Below, in pieces: positions 25,375-32,131 of a stretch of DNA of 64,000 bases; positions within the stretch are counted from its first letter, which is position 1, and the number at the start of each line of letters is the position of its first letter. Both the position numbers and the translations under genes were made by a program. Below the pieces are notes generated by a model. That model was given only the letters and a program-made list of their open reading frames with translations. It was not told the DNA's origin and did no database searches. The DNA is taken from assembly GCA_027404165.1 (NCBI GenBank), contig DAHZCG010000006.1:248001-312000 (forward strand), given 5' to 3'. The stretch is from Geobacteraceae bacterium (lineage in GTDB: Bacteria > Desulfobacterota > Desulfuromonadia > Geobacterales > Pseudopelobacteraceae).

Positions 25375-25743
25375 TCAGACCGTGAAATGGTTGCCGTGTT
25401 CGTTTATGAAACCTATAAGGACATCCATAATCATCATGCGATCGGCGAAAGTGCAGCCTATATCCGACTGCTTTGTCAGAAAATCATTTGCGGCTACGTA
25501 TTGCCACGGCCTTAACACTAATTTTTTATGTTGGAGAAACAAATCCAGCGGCAACAGGCTTGTCGATAGATATTCTTGCAGGGTAATCAAAAGAAACGTT
25601 TTACCCGTGGGGCCTAGTTGCTGACTGGCAATGTGGGACAACAACGTTTTTGCCGCATGAATATCGCCCGCATCCAGATAGATCCCTCTTTTTTGCAGAT
25701 ACGTTCCAAGGTCAATTCTTTGTTCCCCATAAAATTCAGACAT
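25375..25743 (-). CDS. Hypothetical phage protein between terminase subunits
   Basis: 122-residue protein starting MSEFYGEQRIDLGTYLQKRG, mostly alpha-helical (IHAAKTLLSHIASQQLG, LLITLQEYLSTSLLPLDLFL). Its ATG overlaps the small terminase stop in TGATG. No recognised domain. An unusual insert, since small and large terminase genes are usually adjacent. Confidence 0.6.
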   Translation of the reverse strand: MSEFYGEQRIDLGTYLQKRGIYLDAGDIHAAKTLLSHIASQQLGPTGKTFLLITLQEYLSTSLLPLDLFLQHKKLVLRPWQYVAANDFLTKQSDIGCTFADRMMIMDVLIGFINEHGNHFTV

Positions 25744-26444
25744 CACTCTTCCTCCTCATCCGGCCCTTGAATCGGCCGGGAATAGTTGTCCATCACTTTT
25801 CTGTTGATGCCGAGCATAAAGCTGATCAGCTCGGGGGCTTTTTGAATATCTCCGGCTACCAGTTTGATGATGCGGGTGGCGGAGCTGCGGGCCGAGGCGT
25901 CCAGGTGCGTTTTGAGATCACCGGCACGGGCGGCCAGCTCAATCTCGACATGATCGCGCGGGATAAGTTCTCCCTGGCGTTCCTTCAACTTTAGCTCGCG
26001 CATTTCGGCGTCGGTGGAGATTTGGCGGATCTGCCCACGCAGTTTTTCTTCCTGCAAGTTGGTCGCAGCGATACTGCCGCCATCTTTACGCTGCAGATGC
26101 TTTCGGGCATATTCCTGGACAGTGGAGAGGGTGTATTTACCATCGGTGCCCGGGCGGATCTTGCCGTCGTCACGGTGTTCATACGCAGTGCTCTTGCTGA
26201 TCTTCCACCCTTCAGTATCCAGGTGAGCGACGACATCAACGATCGAGGCGAAGGTGTTTTCGCCGGCAGATTCGTAGCGGGCGGTCCGGAAGTCAGCCAA
26301 GGCCGTTTCAGCTTTTTTAAAGCTCTTGAGGTTGGCGCCGGTCGGCTTTCGTTTCGCCAGATCCAGACAGTCGTCACGATGCTTGAGTAAACGCGCTTCT
26401 TCCTGATCGATGACGGCGGTTGTGTCGGTTTCCGGAGTGTTCAT
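25743..26444 (-). CDS. Terminase small subunit (Nu1-like)
   Basis: 233-residue protein starting MNTPETDTTAVIDQEEARLL. A Nu1-type winged helix occupies residues ~65-120 (VVAHLDTEGWKISKSTAYEH...YTLSTVQEYARKHL), and the C-terminal half is a helical segment that binds the large subunit. It recognises the packaging site. Start chosen at the ATG after CCGAGGCGTT, overlapping the upstream stop by 4 bp. Confidence 0.85.
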   Translation of the reverse strand: MNTPETDTTAVIDQEEARLLKHRDDCLDLAKRKPTGANLKSFKKAETALADFRTARYESAGENTFASIVDVVAHLDTEGWKISKSTAYEHRDDGKIRPGTDGKYTLSTVQEYARKHLQRKDGGSIAATNLQEEKLRGQIRQISTDAEMRELKLKERQGELIPRDHVEIELAARAGDLKTHLDASARSSATRIIKLVAGDIQKAPELISFMLGINRKVMDNYSRPIQGPDEEEE

Positions 26445-26674
26445 AACGCCTCGGGTCTGGCTGGTTTGTGCCGCCATTTGTACAGCCCCCAGATGGAGAG
26501 ACAGAGATACAAAACAAACATGGTCGCCTGGGCGTAGATGCCTTTGTAAAAATCTACGGCGGCCCAGGATGAATTAGTTACGATCCAGACGTAGAAACAA
26601 CGTCGATCCTGATGGGTATTGAGGATTACGCCGATGATCGAGAGGGTTGTCAGGAGCCAGGTGAGCGATATCAT
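26441..26674 (-). CDS. Small PnuC-like membrane protein
   Basis: 77-residue protein with three predicted membrane segments ([52 protein letters not shown]). The WIVTNSSWA...GLYKWR pattern matches about half of a PnuC nicotinamide-riboside transporter, which is built from SWEET-like repeats. A free-standing half could form dimers. Sits in a tightly overlapping string from the IntI-like gene to the terminase. Confidence 0.65.
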   Translation of the reverse strand: MISLTWLLTTLSIIGVILNTHQDRRCFYVWIVTNSSWAAVDFYKGIYAQATMFVLYLCLSIWGLYKWRHKPARPEAL

Positions 26675-26937
26675 AGGTAATAGTCCCGGTTAACGTTATT
26701 GTTCGTCACTGTTTCTCTGGCCATTTCTACGTCGGAGCCTTTGCCGGATAATATCCGGTGCAGTGTTTCGCTGCTCTGTTTGACGTCCCATATTTCTGCG
26801 GCGGCGTGCTGCAGGTCTCCGCATAACAGCGCTTTGCCGACTTCTATCACCTCTGACAGCAGGTGCCACCATTGCCGCCAGGGGGTATTGCTGACAAAGC
26901 GGGTCGACGGGAATTGATAAAGTGGATCTTGATTCAC
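26671..26937 (-). CDS. MazG-like putative nucleotide pyrophosphohydrolase
   Basis: 88-residue helical protein with [20 protein letters not shown] followed by [12 protein letters not shown], the ExxE..ExxD-type spacing of all-alpha NTP pyrophosphatases (MazG/dUTPase fold). It overlaps both neighbours by 4 bp. Short for the family; activity unproven. Confidence 0.5.
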   Translation of the reverse strand: MNQDPLYQFPSTRFVSNTPWRQWWHLLSEVIEVGKALLCGDLQHAAAEIWDVKQSSETLHRILSGKGSDVEMARETVTNNNVNRDYYL

Positions 26938-28097
26938 AGCATGCCCCCTTGAGCGGCCAGCGTCAGGATTTGCCGGGCGGCTTCGTTGGGCGTCACGCCA
27001 AGGCGGGAGGCGTGGGCGATCAGCCAGCGGCGGACATCGTCCGGCAGGGCGATCTCGATAATATCCTCAGCAAAGCCGAGCAGGCGGTCGAGGGGATTGC
27101 GGTAGCCTGAGCGGCGCTGGGTGCACTGAGTGTATATTTCGGTGGTGGTCACTTTGGCATGTCCGAGCAGTTTCTGTACCAGGCGGATATCAACGCCATC
27201 TTCCAGCAGATGGGTAGCGCAGGAATGGCGCAGGCAGTGCGGTGTGGCATGTTTAAGTATACCGGCCTTGATGCGGCATATTTGAAAAGCTTTCTGTACT
27301 GCCGTGACGTGGATATGTGCGCGACCTTGCCGGCCATCTTCATCAATCCACCGGGTTTGCGCTGGAAAAAGATATTGCCAGCCAAATTCTTTACCGGCAT
27401 TTGGATATTTCCGGTCAAGGGCATTAGGGAGATCCACCACACCAAAGCCAGCTGCCAGATCGGCATCGTGGATCAGTTTTGCATGGGTAATCTGGATTTT
27501 TAATAGTTCGCGGAGCGATTCGGGAATTTCAACGTTGCGGATGCTGCCATGTTTACTCCGGACCGTCAGGAGCATGCTGGATAGGTCAACATCCTTGATC
27601 CGGAGATCCAGGCAATCGACCTCAACCCGCAACGCGCAGCCGTACATCACTTCAAAAATCAACCGATAAACGCCGGTGGAACAGGCGAACAGCCGTGCTA
27701 TATGCTCGCGAGGCAGGACAACAGGGAGATAGTTAGTGCGGGGGGCACGCTGGGCGTCTATTTTGCCGGGTTCGACACCGAGTGCATGGCGGTAGAAATA
27801 GAGCAGGGCGTTGAATATCTGGTTTTGTGTGCTTGAGGCAATGCGTGTGTCCTGGGCCAGATGTGTGCAGTAGCTGCGGATGGCGACTTCAGCGACATCC
27901 TGGCAGCGGGTGCGGAGTTTCCAGAGAATAAACCGCATGATTGCCCGGCGGTATGTTTTGCGGGTTTTTTCGCTTTTGTGCTCGACAGCGAATTCTTTTT
28001 CAAGCTTTTCCACCCAGCCACGAATCCGGCGGCTTTCCAATATTTTATTATCTGGAGGGTTTAAACCGTAAAGCCGCTCTAGTTCTGTGTTTATCAT
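26934..28097 (-). CDS. IntI-family tyrosine recombinase
   Basis: 387-residue tyrosine recombinase. SAM-like N-terminal domain ([20 protein letters not shown]), then the catalytic domain with R157 (CALRVEV), K182, H287-x-x-R290 (TPHCLRHS), H313 (LLGHAK) and nucleophile Y322 (EIYTQ). Residues ~221-262 ([20 protein letters not shown], then [10 protein letters not shown]) match the extra domain that distinguishes integron integrases from XerC/D, and the GYRNPLDRL block after the tyrosine is also IntI-like. A C-terminal extension of ~45 residues follows. It is not next to the phage att sites but lies at the 3' end of a run of small genes separated by attC-like palindromes, which suggests cassette recombination rather than phage integration. 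Confidence 0.9.
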   Translation of the reverse strand: MINTELERLYGLNPPDNKILESRRIRGWVEKLEKEFAVEHKSEKTRKTYRRAIMRFILWKLRTRCQDVAEVAIRSYCTHLAQDTRIASSTQNQIFNALLYFYRHALGVEPGKIDAQRAPRTNYLPVVLPREHIARLFACSTGVYRLIFEVMYGCALRVEVDCLDLRIKDVDLSSMLLTVRSKHGSIRNVEIPESLRELLKIQITHAKLIHDADLAAGFGVVDLPNALDRKYPNAGKEFGWQYLFPAQTRWIDEDGRQGRAHIHVTAVQKAFQICRIKAGILKHATPHCLRHSCATHLLEDGVDIRLVQKLLGHAKVTTTEIYTQCTQRRSGYRNPLDRLLGFAEDIIEIALPDDVRRWLIAHASRLGVTPNEAARQILTLAAQGGML

Positions 28098-28117
28098 GGC
28101 TGAGTCCTTTCGTTTGT

Positions 28118-28161
28118 ATATTTTTTATGCCGCCGATGGGCGGTAGAATCAGAAGTTATCT
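28118..28161 (-). repeat. attC-like half site upstream of intI
   Basis: Minus strand AGATAAC (28155-28161), containing the TAA stop of 28156-28350, followed by a CCGCC-CATC-GGCGG hairpin (28130-28143). This repeats the stop-codon-in-R-box layout of the full sites but lacks a clear second box. It may be a decayed attC or an attI-like site. Confidence 0.35.
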
Positions 28162-28350
28162 AGTCTCTTGCACCTTTGCTAGTGTTGCCGACCTTACAAA
28201 CTCACTCGGAGTCTGTGACGCAGATCGTGCCGCTGATTCTACTTTCTGCCATTCTTCCGCCGTCCAACGAACCTGTTTAACCGTGCCGCGATGATCGAGT
28301 TTGGCAGAGCCAGGCTTTCGCCCGGCTCCCTGTCGAATGCCACCTCTCAT
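28156..28350 (-). CDS. Small ribbon-helix-helix-like protein
   Basis: 64-residue protein beginning MRGGIRQGAGRKPGSAKLD, with VKQVRWTAEEWQKVESAARS and SASQTPSEFVRSA, the strand-helix-helix pattern of RHH antitoxin or regulatory proteins. Overlaps the upstream 60-residue gene by 4 bp. Last gene before intI. Confidence 0.65.
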   Translation of the reverse strand: MRGGIRQGAGRKPGSAKLDHRGTVKQVRWTAEEWQKVESAARSASQTPSEFVRSATLAKVQETR

Positions 28351-28529
28351 TTTACAACCCAGAATTCAGGGCCGCTTGCTGCCAGTTTTGAGCCATCTTC
28401 AAATGTGAATGTTGTTGTTTCGTTGTCCCAATCCTGATCTGTTTCGGCTTCGAGTTCTGCTGCACGATCCATTGCGTCTGAAGAGTTTTTGCATTCGGCC
28501 TTGATTGTTTCTGCGATTGTGAGTTTCAT
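28347..28529 (-). CDS. Small acidic protein paired with RHH gene
   Basis: 60-residue acidic protein starting MKLTIAETIKAECKNSSDAM and ending GSKLAASGPEFWVVK. The ATG follows AAAGGAGAAACATC. First gene behind a strong promoter at 28573-28601. Unknown function; no toxin motif recognised. Confidence 0.6.
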   Translation of the reverse strand: MKLTIAETIKAECKNSSDAMDRAAELEAETDQDWDNETTTFTFEDGSKLAASGPEFWVVK

Positions 28530-28572
28530 GATGTTTCTCCTTTGGGGTTGTTTTTTCCTTCACTGTGATTTA

Positions 28573-28601
28573 ACTTTATCACCCCTTTGATTTCTTGTCA
28601 A
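28573..28601 (-). promoter_or_regulatory. Strong sigma70-type promoter in front of last cassette and intI
   Basis: Minus strand TTGACA (28596-28601), 17-bp spacer, TAAAGT (28573-28578). It would transcribe 28347, 28156 and the IntI-type recombinase, and possibly the genes beyond. AT-rich flank upstream (28602-28660). Confidence 0.65.
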
Positions 28602-28666
28602 CACAAATAATCAATGAAAAGAGAAATAGTTGAATTTATTTTTGCGGCATTAAAGGAAGCCGACCA

Positions 28667-28726
28667 GATAACAACCGCCAGGACCGGAGGAAAAACTCCC
28701 CCGGTCAGGCGGAGCCCCGTTATAAA
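28667..28726 (-). repeat. attC-like site A
   Basis: Outer boxes ATAAC/GTTAT (28668-28672, 28719-28723), unpaired spacers of different length, inner box CCGCC/GGCGG, then GACCGG/CCGGTC and GGA/TCC around an AAAAA loop. This nested stem with asymmetric bulges is the structure of a folded integron attC. It lies 30 bp past the stop of 28757-29335. Confidence 0.72.
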
Positions 28727-28756
28727 TCTTCTACGCCACGGCTTGCGCCGATAAAA

Positions 28757-29335
28757 TCAGTGGTCTGGTTCCAGTTGCTCCCTCAATAAATCAACTTGCC
28801 TTGCCGCTTCCTTCGCTGCCTGCATCCAGTTCTCATTTGATTCTTCGAGAGCAGCCACATTTGATTCCAGTTGTGCAATTTTATTTATTTGTCCACGCTG
28901 GTTTTCAGCCATTTTCCACCACTCTTTATTTTTGACATCTGCATTGCTAGCCAGCGCAACAAGTATTCCGCACGCAATATCGTCTGTAACTTGTGCAATT
29001 CCTATTACTCCGAGCCGTTCGTGGTTAACCGTGATATACCCTTCTTTGATCTCGTAATGTCTTTGGGAATCAGCAATTGGCTGCGCGGCCACGGGCATCA
29101 AATCGCTGTAACCTACAACCCGCTTTTTAATCGCCTCCCAAGTTGGTTCATACTCGGGCCAATCAGACTCAACTACAACGCAGGCAAGCGGCTGCTTTTC
29201 CATGTCCTGTTCTCGGTAATCAGCTACTTTTCTGGCTAACAGCCCAAGAATATGCTGTTCCATATCTGACAGTCCGTTTCTAATTTCTCGCCGTTTCAAC
29301 ACTAGATACCTGTTTTCTCGCTCAAATTTCGACAT
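28757..29335 (-). CDS. Cassette-borne protein of unknown function
   Basis: 192-residue soluble protein starting MSKFERENRYLVLKRREIRN; the ATG at 29335 follows GAAAGGGAATGTC. The C-terminal ~50 residues are a coiled coil (INKIAQLESNVAALEESNEN). The middle (YSDLMPVAAQPIADSQRHYE) is acidic and mixed alpha/beta. It lies alone between attC-like sites A and B. Confidence 0.65.
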   Translation of the reverse strand: MSKFERENRYLVLKRREIRNGLSDMEQHILGLLARKVADYREQDMEKQPLACVVVESDWPEYEPTWEAIKKRVVGYSDLMPVAAQPIADSQRHYEIKEGYITVNHERLGVIGIAQVTDDIACGILVALASNADVKNKEWWKMAENQRGQINKIAQLESNVAALEESNENWMQAAKEAARQVDLLREQLEPDH

Positions 29336-29386
29336 GACATTCCCTTTCATGGCTACGCCAGAAGATCAAAACCGGCGTAGAATAAT

Positions 29387-29440
29387 TTATAACCAACCGT
29401 TCAAGAGGGACGTTCCGCCCCTTAACTTAAACCGTTAGAT
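29387..29440 (-). repeat. attC-like site B
   Basis: R boxes ATCTAAC and GTTATAA (minus strand), inner GTTTAAG/CAAGAGGG-type arms and a short loop. The TAA stop of 29435-29854 is inside the first box (29435-29437). In canonical cassettes the 3' core has consensus RYYYAAC; ATCTAAC fits exactly. Confidence 0.7.
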
Positions 29441-29854
29441 TACTCTGCAATATCTCTGCACTGTTTCTCGAACCGTGTGTACTGTCATCACGCTATTTTC
29501 ATATTCAAAGCCGTTATTCAGCCAGTCCTCAATTTCCTGTTTCAGGCTGTTGCGGCCCATCTGATACGCCAGTTTCAGCGCCTGCTGTTCATCGTTCGAC
29601 GGGCTTTCAATCAGCGTATCCTCTCCGTCGCGAAACAGGTAGTCAATCGAATCCTGAATCAGCATGGCACACGCCGTGCGGTCATGCGTCAGTTTGCGCT
29701 GTTCTAATTGAATTGGCAGCGTTTCCAAAAGCAACCGCAACAGACAGTTTGCATCGTGTTTACTTTGTGTCTTCTGCCGCAGAGATTCGCGGAATGCTAT
29801 GTCATCGCAGACAGCGCAATCGCATGTTTCTTCGTGTCCATCGTAACGGCTCAT
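29435..29854 (-). CDS. Cassette-borne protein of unknown function
   Basis: 139-residue protein starting MSRYDGHEETCDCAVCDDIA with a CxCxxC cluster at the N-terminus, helical remainder (NCLLRLLLETLPIQLEQRKL; QQALKLAYQMGRNSLKQEIE). Overlaps the Lar-like gene by 4 bp. Its stop lies inside attC-like site B. Confidence 0.65.
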   Translation of the reverse strand: MSRYDGHEETCDCAVCDDIAFRESLRQKTQSKHDANCLLRLLLETLPIQLEQRKLTHDRTACAMLIQDSIDYLFRDGEDTLIESPSNDEQQALKLAYQMGRNSLKQEIEDWLNNGFEYENSVMTVHTVRETVQRYCRVI

Positions 29855-30042
29855 ATAAATCTCCTATTCCAGTTGAAGGCAGCTTGCTCCATCGGTAAAT
29901 CTTCCTCAGGCACCGCGTAATAAATTTCGTGGGCCACACAATCAGAGTTGCTGCACCCCAGAGAATAAAAGTTTCCGTGGTGATCCTCTTCGACTTTACA
30001 TTGTGCCGGTTTGCCGCAGAATGGGCAGTGTCTCAGATCCAT
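29851..30042 (-). CDS. Lar-like restriction alleviation protein
   Basis: 63-residue zinc-ribbon protein (MDLRHCPFCGKPAQC...CSNSDC...AAFNWNRRF). The CPFCGxxA motif, second C-pair and C-terminal AxxxWNxR are the signature of Lar-type proteins that modulate type I restriction-modification in favour of incoming phage DNA. ATG immediately follows the preceding stop. Confidence 0.75.
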   Translation of the reverse strand: MDLRHCPFCGKPAQCKVEEDHHGNFYSLGCSNSDCVAHEIYYAVPEEDLPMEQAAFNWNRRFI

Positions 30043-30222
30043 TCATCCCTCCAATGCTTTATCAGCAATTTTTTGCAGCATTAATGCTTGCTCGTAAACA
30101 TGCCCCGGTTCAAGCCTTGCCTTTGCTATCTTATTCAGTGCGTCACGGTATCTGTTGCGCTCCGTGGCTATGATGCTTTGCAGTTCCTTCTTTATTTTTG
30201 GAATTGGTGGTAACCAGACCAT
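30043..30222 (-). CDS. Small basic cassette protein
   Basis: 59-residue protein (MVWLPPIPKIKKELQSIIAT...EQALMLQKIADKALEG), helical and basic. The ATG (30220-30222) follows AAGGAGGGTCCA, and the TGA abuts the next ATG. The ribosome binding site starts 9 bp after the GTTAGAT core of attC-like site C, a compact layout typical of integron cassettes. Confidence 0.7.
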   Translation of the reverse strand: MVWLPPIPKIKKELQSIIATERNRYRDALNKIAKARLEPGHVYEQALMLQKIADKALEG

Positions 30223-30238
30223 TGGACCCTCCTTCGTA

Positions 30239-30298
30239 ATCTAACCAGCGTTCCGACCCGACCAAAAAGCCGGACGGGTCAAACGCCAGCCGTTATAC
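30239..30298 (-). repeat. attC-like site C
   Basis: Minus strand: GTATAAC box, spacer, GGCGTTTGACCCG arm, loop with TTTTT, CGGGTCGGAACGC arm, spacer, GTTAGAT box (a perfect GTTRRRY). Positions 30243-30297 are identical over 55 bp to 30606-30660 (site D). Follows the stop of 30301-30582 directly. Confidence 0.8.
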
Positions 30299-30300
30299 AC

Positions 30301-30582
30301 CTAGAATGGAATTTCCGGGTCAGGTTCAATATGCTCGACCGCCAGAAATGCCGTGACCGGGGAAATTATCAACATTGTCTTTTCCGTTGCCCTGGCTACC
30401 GCTTCCAGCAAGATGAACTCTGAAAACGGGAATTTCGTTTGCAGCCGGAGCAGTTCTGTTTCCGCCTGTTCGCGGGTAGGGTGCATGAACCGTGGTGCTT
30501 TCTGCTTATCGAGAAATTCACCACGGAATGCGGTTTCAGCCTGTGCAACGTCTGCTATCATCCAAAATTTATCGCATGCCAT
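30301..30582 (-). CDS. Cassette-borne protein of unknown function
   Basis: 93-residue protein starting MACDKFWMIADVAQAETAFR. Contains a HPTREQAETELLRLQTKFP helix, as in phage proteins of the DUF-type that carry a REQAExEA motif. Ribosome binding site GTAGGAGGGTTTAAGG begins just after the GTTGTAC core of site D. Flanked by the two identical attC-like sites C and D, so it looks like one complete single-gene cassette. Confidence 0.65.
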   Translation of the reverse strand: MACDKFWMIADVAQAETAFRGEFLDKQKAPRFMHPTREQAETELLRLQTKFPFSEFILLEAVARATEKTMLIISPVTAFLAVEHIEPDPEIPF

Positions 30583-30601
30583 CCTTAAACCCTCCTACGG
30601 T

Positions 30602-30661
30602 GTACAACCAGCGTTCCGACCCGACCAAAAAGCCGGACGGGTCAAACGCCAGCCGTTATAA
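30602..30661 (-). repeat. attC-like site D
   Basis: Same 55-bp core as site C with different outer bases: boxes TTATAAC and GTTGTAC on the minus strand. The TAA stop of 30656-30934 lies inside the first box (30656-30658). Confidence 0.8.
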
Positions 30662-30934
30662 ACATCCATGTCTCTCTGCTATTTCTCGTACAATAGGATC
30701 TAAAATTATTAATTGTGGTGCTTTATTACCTGGAATATCTACCCCGTCGTCAGGCCCGACTTGAAACCAGTAATCAATCTGGCGGCACAAACACAATTTA
30801 GCCACGGCTTTTGTCGGGCTTTTTAGCAACCTGTCCAAATCCTCTTGATCTACATACCCGCCAGTCATATCGTCAGCGGCCCCGTAGGTTTTCCATAGGT
30901 ATTGATGGTCTTTGTATGCTTGTTCGTATGTCAC
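30656..30934 (-). CDS. Cassette-borne protein of unknown function
   Basis: 92-residue protein; start taken at GTG 30934 (VTYEQAYKDHQYLWKTYGAA), which follows GGAGGAAATC; a TTG 12 bp upstream is the alternative. Acidic, alpha/beta, two cysteines. Stop inside attC-like site D and start only ~20 bp after site E, so it forms one complete cassette. Confidence 0.65.
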   Translation of the reverse strand: MTYEQAYKDHQYLWKTYGAADDMTGGYVDQEDLDRLLKSPTKAVAKLCLCRQIDYWFQVGPDDGVDIPGNKAPQLIILDPIVREIAERHGCL

Positions 30935-30949
30935 GATTTCCTCCAAAGT

Positions 30950-31000
30950 TTATAACCATCGGCTGTTACGCTCAAGGCGCAAAGCCTCAAGCCGTTATCC
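30950..31000 (-). repeat. attC-like site E
   Basis: Boxes GGATAAC and GTTATAA on the minus strand, inner GGCTTGAGGC/GCCTTGAGC-type arms around a short loop. The TAA stop of 30995-32131 is inside the first box. First (upstream) site of the array. Confidence 0.65.
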
Positions 31001-32131
31001 CTGCAACGCTTTCCCATCCTTCATCAACTCGTCCCACGCGGCCTGAAGTTCTTCCGGAGTCTCATATTTCGCCCAGGTACCCCAGTTGAGACTTGCCTGC
31101 TTGATCCGGGGCACATCATGCCCGTGACCAGGGATAATCCCTTCAGATCGGTAGAAATCAAACCCGGCGTCGCGGAGCTTGTTGCGGCAGGTGCTCATGT
31201 TGACTTTGCCTTCCAGGCTCACTTCGACGACATTTTCAGCTGCAAGCGCTTCCTTTAATGTCCGTTCAGCGGCGGCATAGGTTCCGAATGTGACTGAGGG
31301 GGCCCAACCTTTTTTTGGCGGAATATATGTCTGCTGGATCGTTTTTAGTTCGCGGTTGTATTTCACCAGGACGTAGCCGGCGGCGAGAAGTTTGCTTTCA
31401 TCGCTAGTAAAGCAATCGTCGCTATCTGGCACTTTTAGCAAGTCCGGTTGCGTTTCGATTATTTCCAGGGACGGCAGGTTGTCGAATAGGCTGGTTTGTC
31501 TGGTCGGACGCGGTACCAGGCGCAATCCGGAAGGGCTATCTTCAAATATTTTCAGGTGACCGTTATAGCTGTTAACTTCCGGATCACCGTGGACGGTGCC
31601 ATTTACGCGGTACCATTCTAGGACGGCTTCAACCGCTTTGAAGCGGGAGGCCTCAGCTGGTTCGTAGGTGACGCCCCAGTCGTTACGCTGTTTGTAGACA
31701 TAGAGTTGCGCGGAAGGCCGATCGGGTAGTTCTGCTGACATCCATCCGCAGAGATAGGCTGTTTTGCGTGGGCGCGGTTTTTCTATCTGGGGCGGTTGCT
31801 CGGGCTCTGGTACAATTTTGGCCTGTATGCGATTACCCAGGCTATTTATCAACGCTTCAACTCTTTCACGATCATCAATAGTTGGTTCGGCCTGTCCATC
31901 TGCCAAGGCATCATCGATATTTATTAAACCGGTGGCGATGGCCGTGAGCGTGCAATATTTTGTATAGCTATGAGGGTTTTCATCACTAGGGACACATATA
32001 TGGCCATGTGTGGCAAGCGGGCATACGTTACAGACTGCCACGCGCATATCAGCCGCCAGTGTAAGCGGGTTGCGTTCTGGCAGCGGGTATTTATTGAATG
32101 CTGCGCCGTGATAAAAATAATATTCCATCAC
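30995..32131 (-). CDS. Phage protein with beta-clamp-binding motif
   Basis: 378-residue protein of unknown function overlapping the beta clamp stop by 4 bp (ATGA). Four cysteines near the N-terminus (C34, C37, C46, C60) could bind zinc or an iron-sulfur cluster. RQTSLFDNLP at 211-220 matches the bacterial clamp-binding consensus QxxLF, so it probably docks on the phage clamp encoded immediately upstream. The C-terminal half has two repeated winged-helix-like segments (AAERTLKEALAAENVVEVSL). A replication or repair role is inferred. Its stop lies inside attC-like site E. Confidence 0.7.
   Translation of the reverse strand: MMEYYFYHGAAFNKYPLPERNPLTLAADMRVAVCNVCPLATHGHICVPSDENPHSYTKYCTLTAIATGLINIDDALADGQAEPTIDDRERVEALINSLGNRIQAKIVPEPEQPPQIEKPRPRKTAYLCGWMSAELPDRPSAQLYVYKQRNDWGVTYEPAEASRFKAVEAVLEWYRVNGTVHGDPEVNSYNGHLKIFEDSPSGLRLVPRPTRQTSLFDNLPSLEIIETQPDLLKVPDSDDCFTSDESKLLAAGYVLVKYNRELKTIQQTYIPPKKGWAPSVTFGTYAAAERTLKEALAAENVVEVSLEGKVNMSTCRNKLRDAGFDFYRSEGIIPGHGHDVPRIKQASLNWGTWAKYETPEELQAAWDELMKDGKALQG

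Noticed and set aside
28130..28143. Terminator between the last small gene and intI
   Set aside because: The CCGCC/GGCGG stem is followed by A residues, not T, on the transcribed minus strand.
28156..28529. Toxin-antitoxin pair
   Set aside because: The 64-residue gene could be a ribbon-helix-helix antitoxin, but the 60-residue partner shows no toxin motif and gene order alone is not enough.
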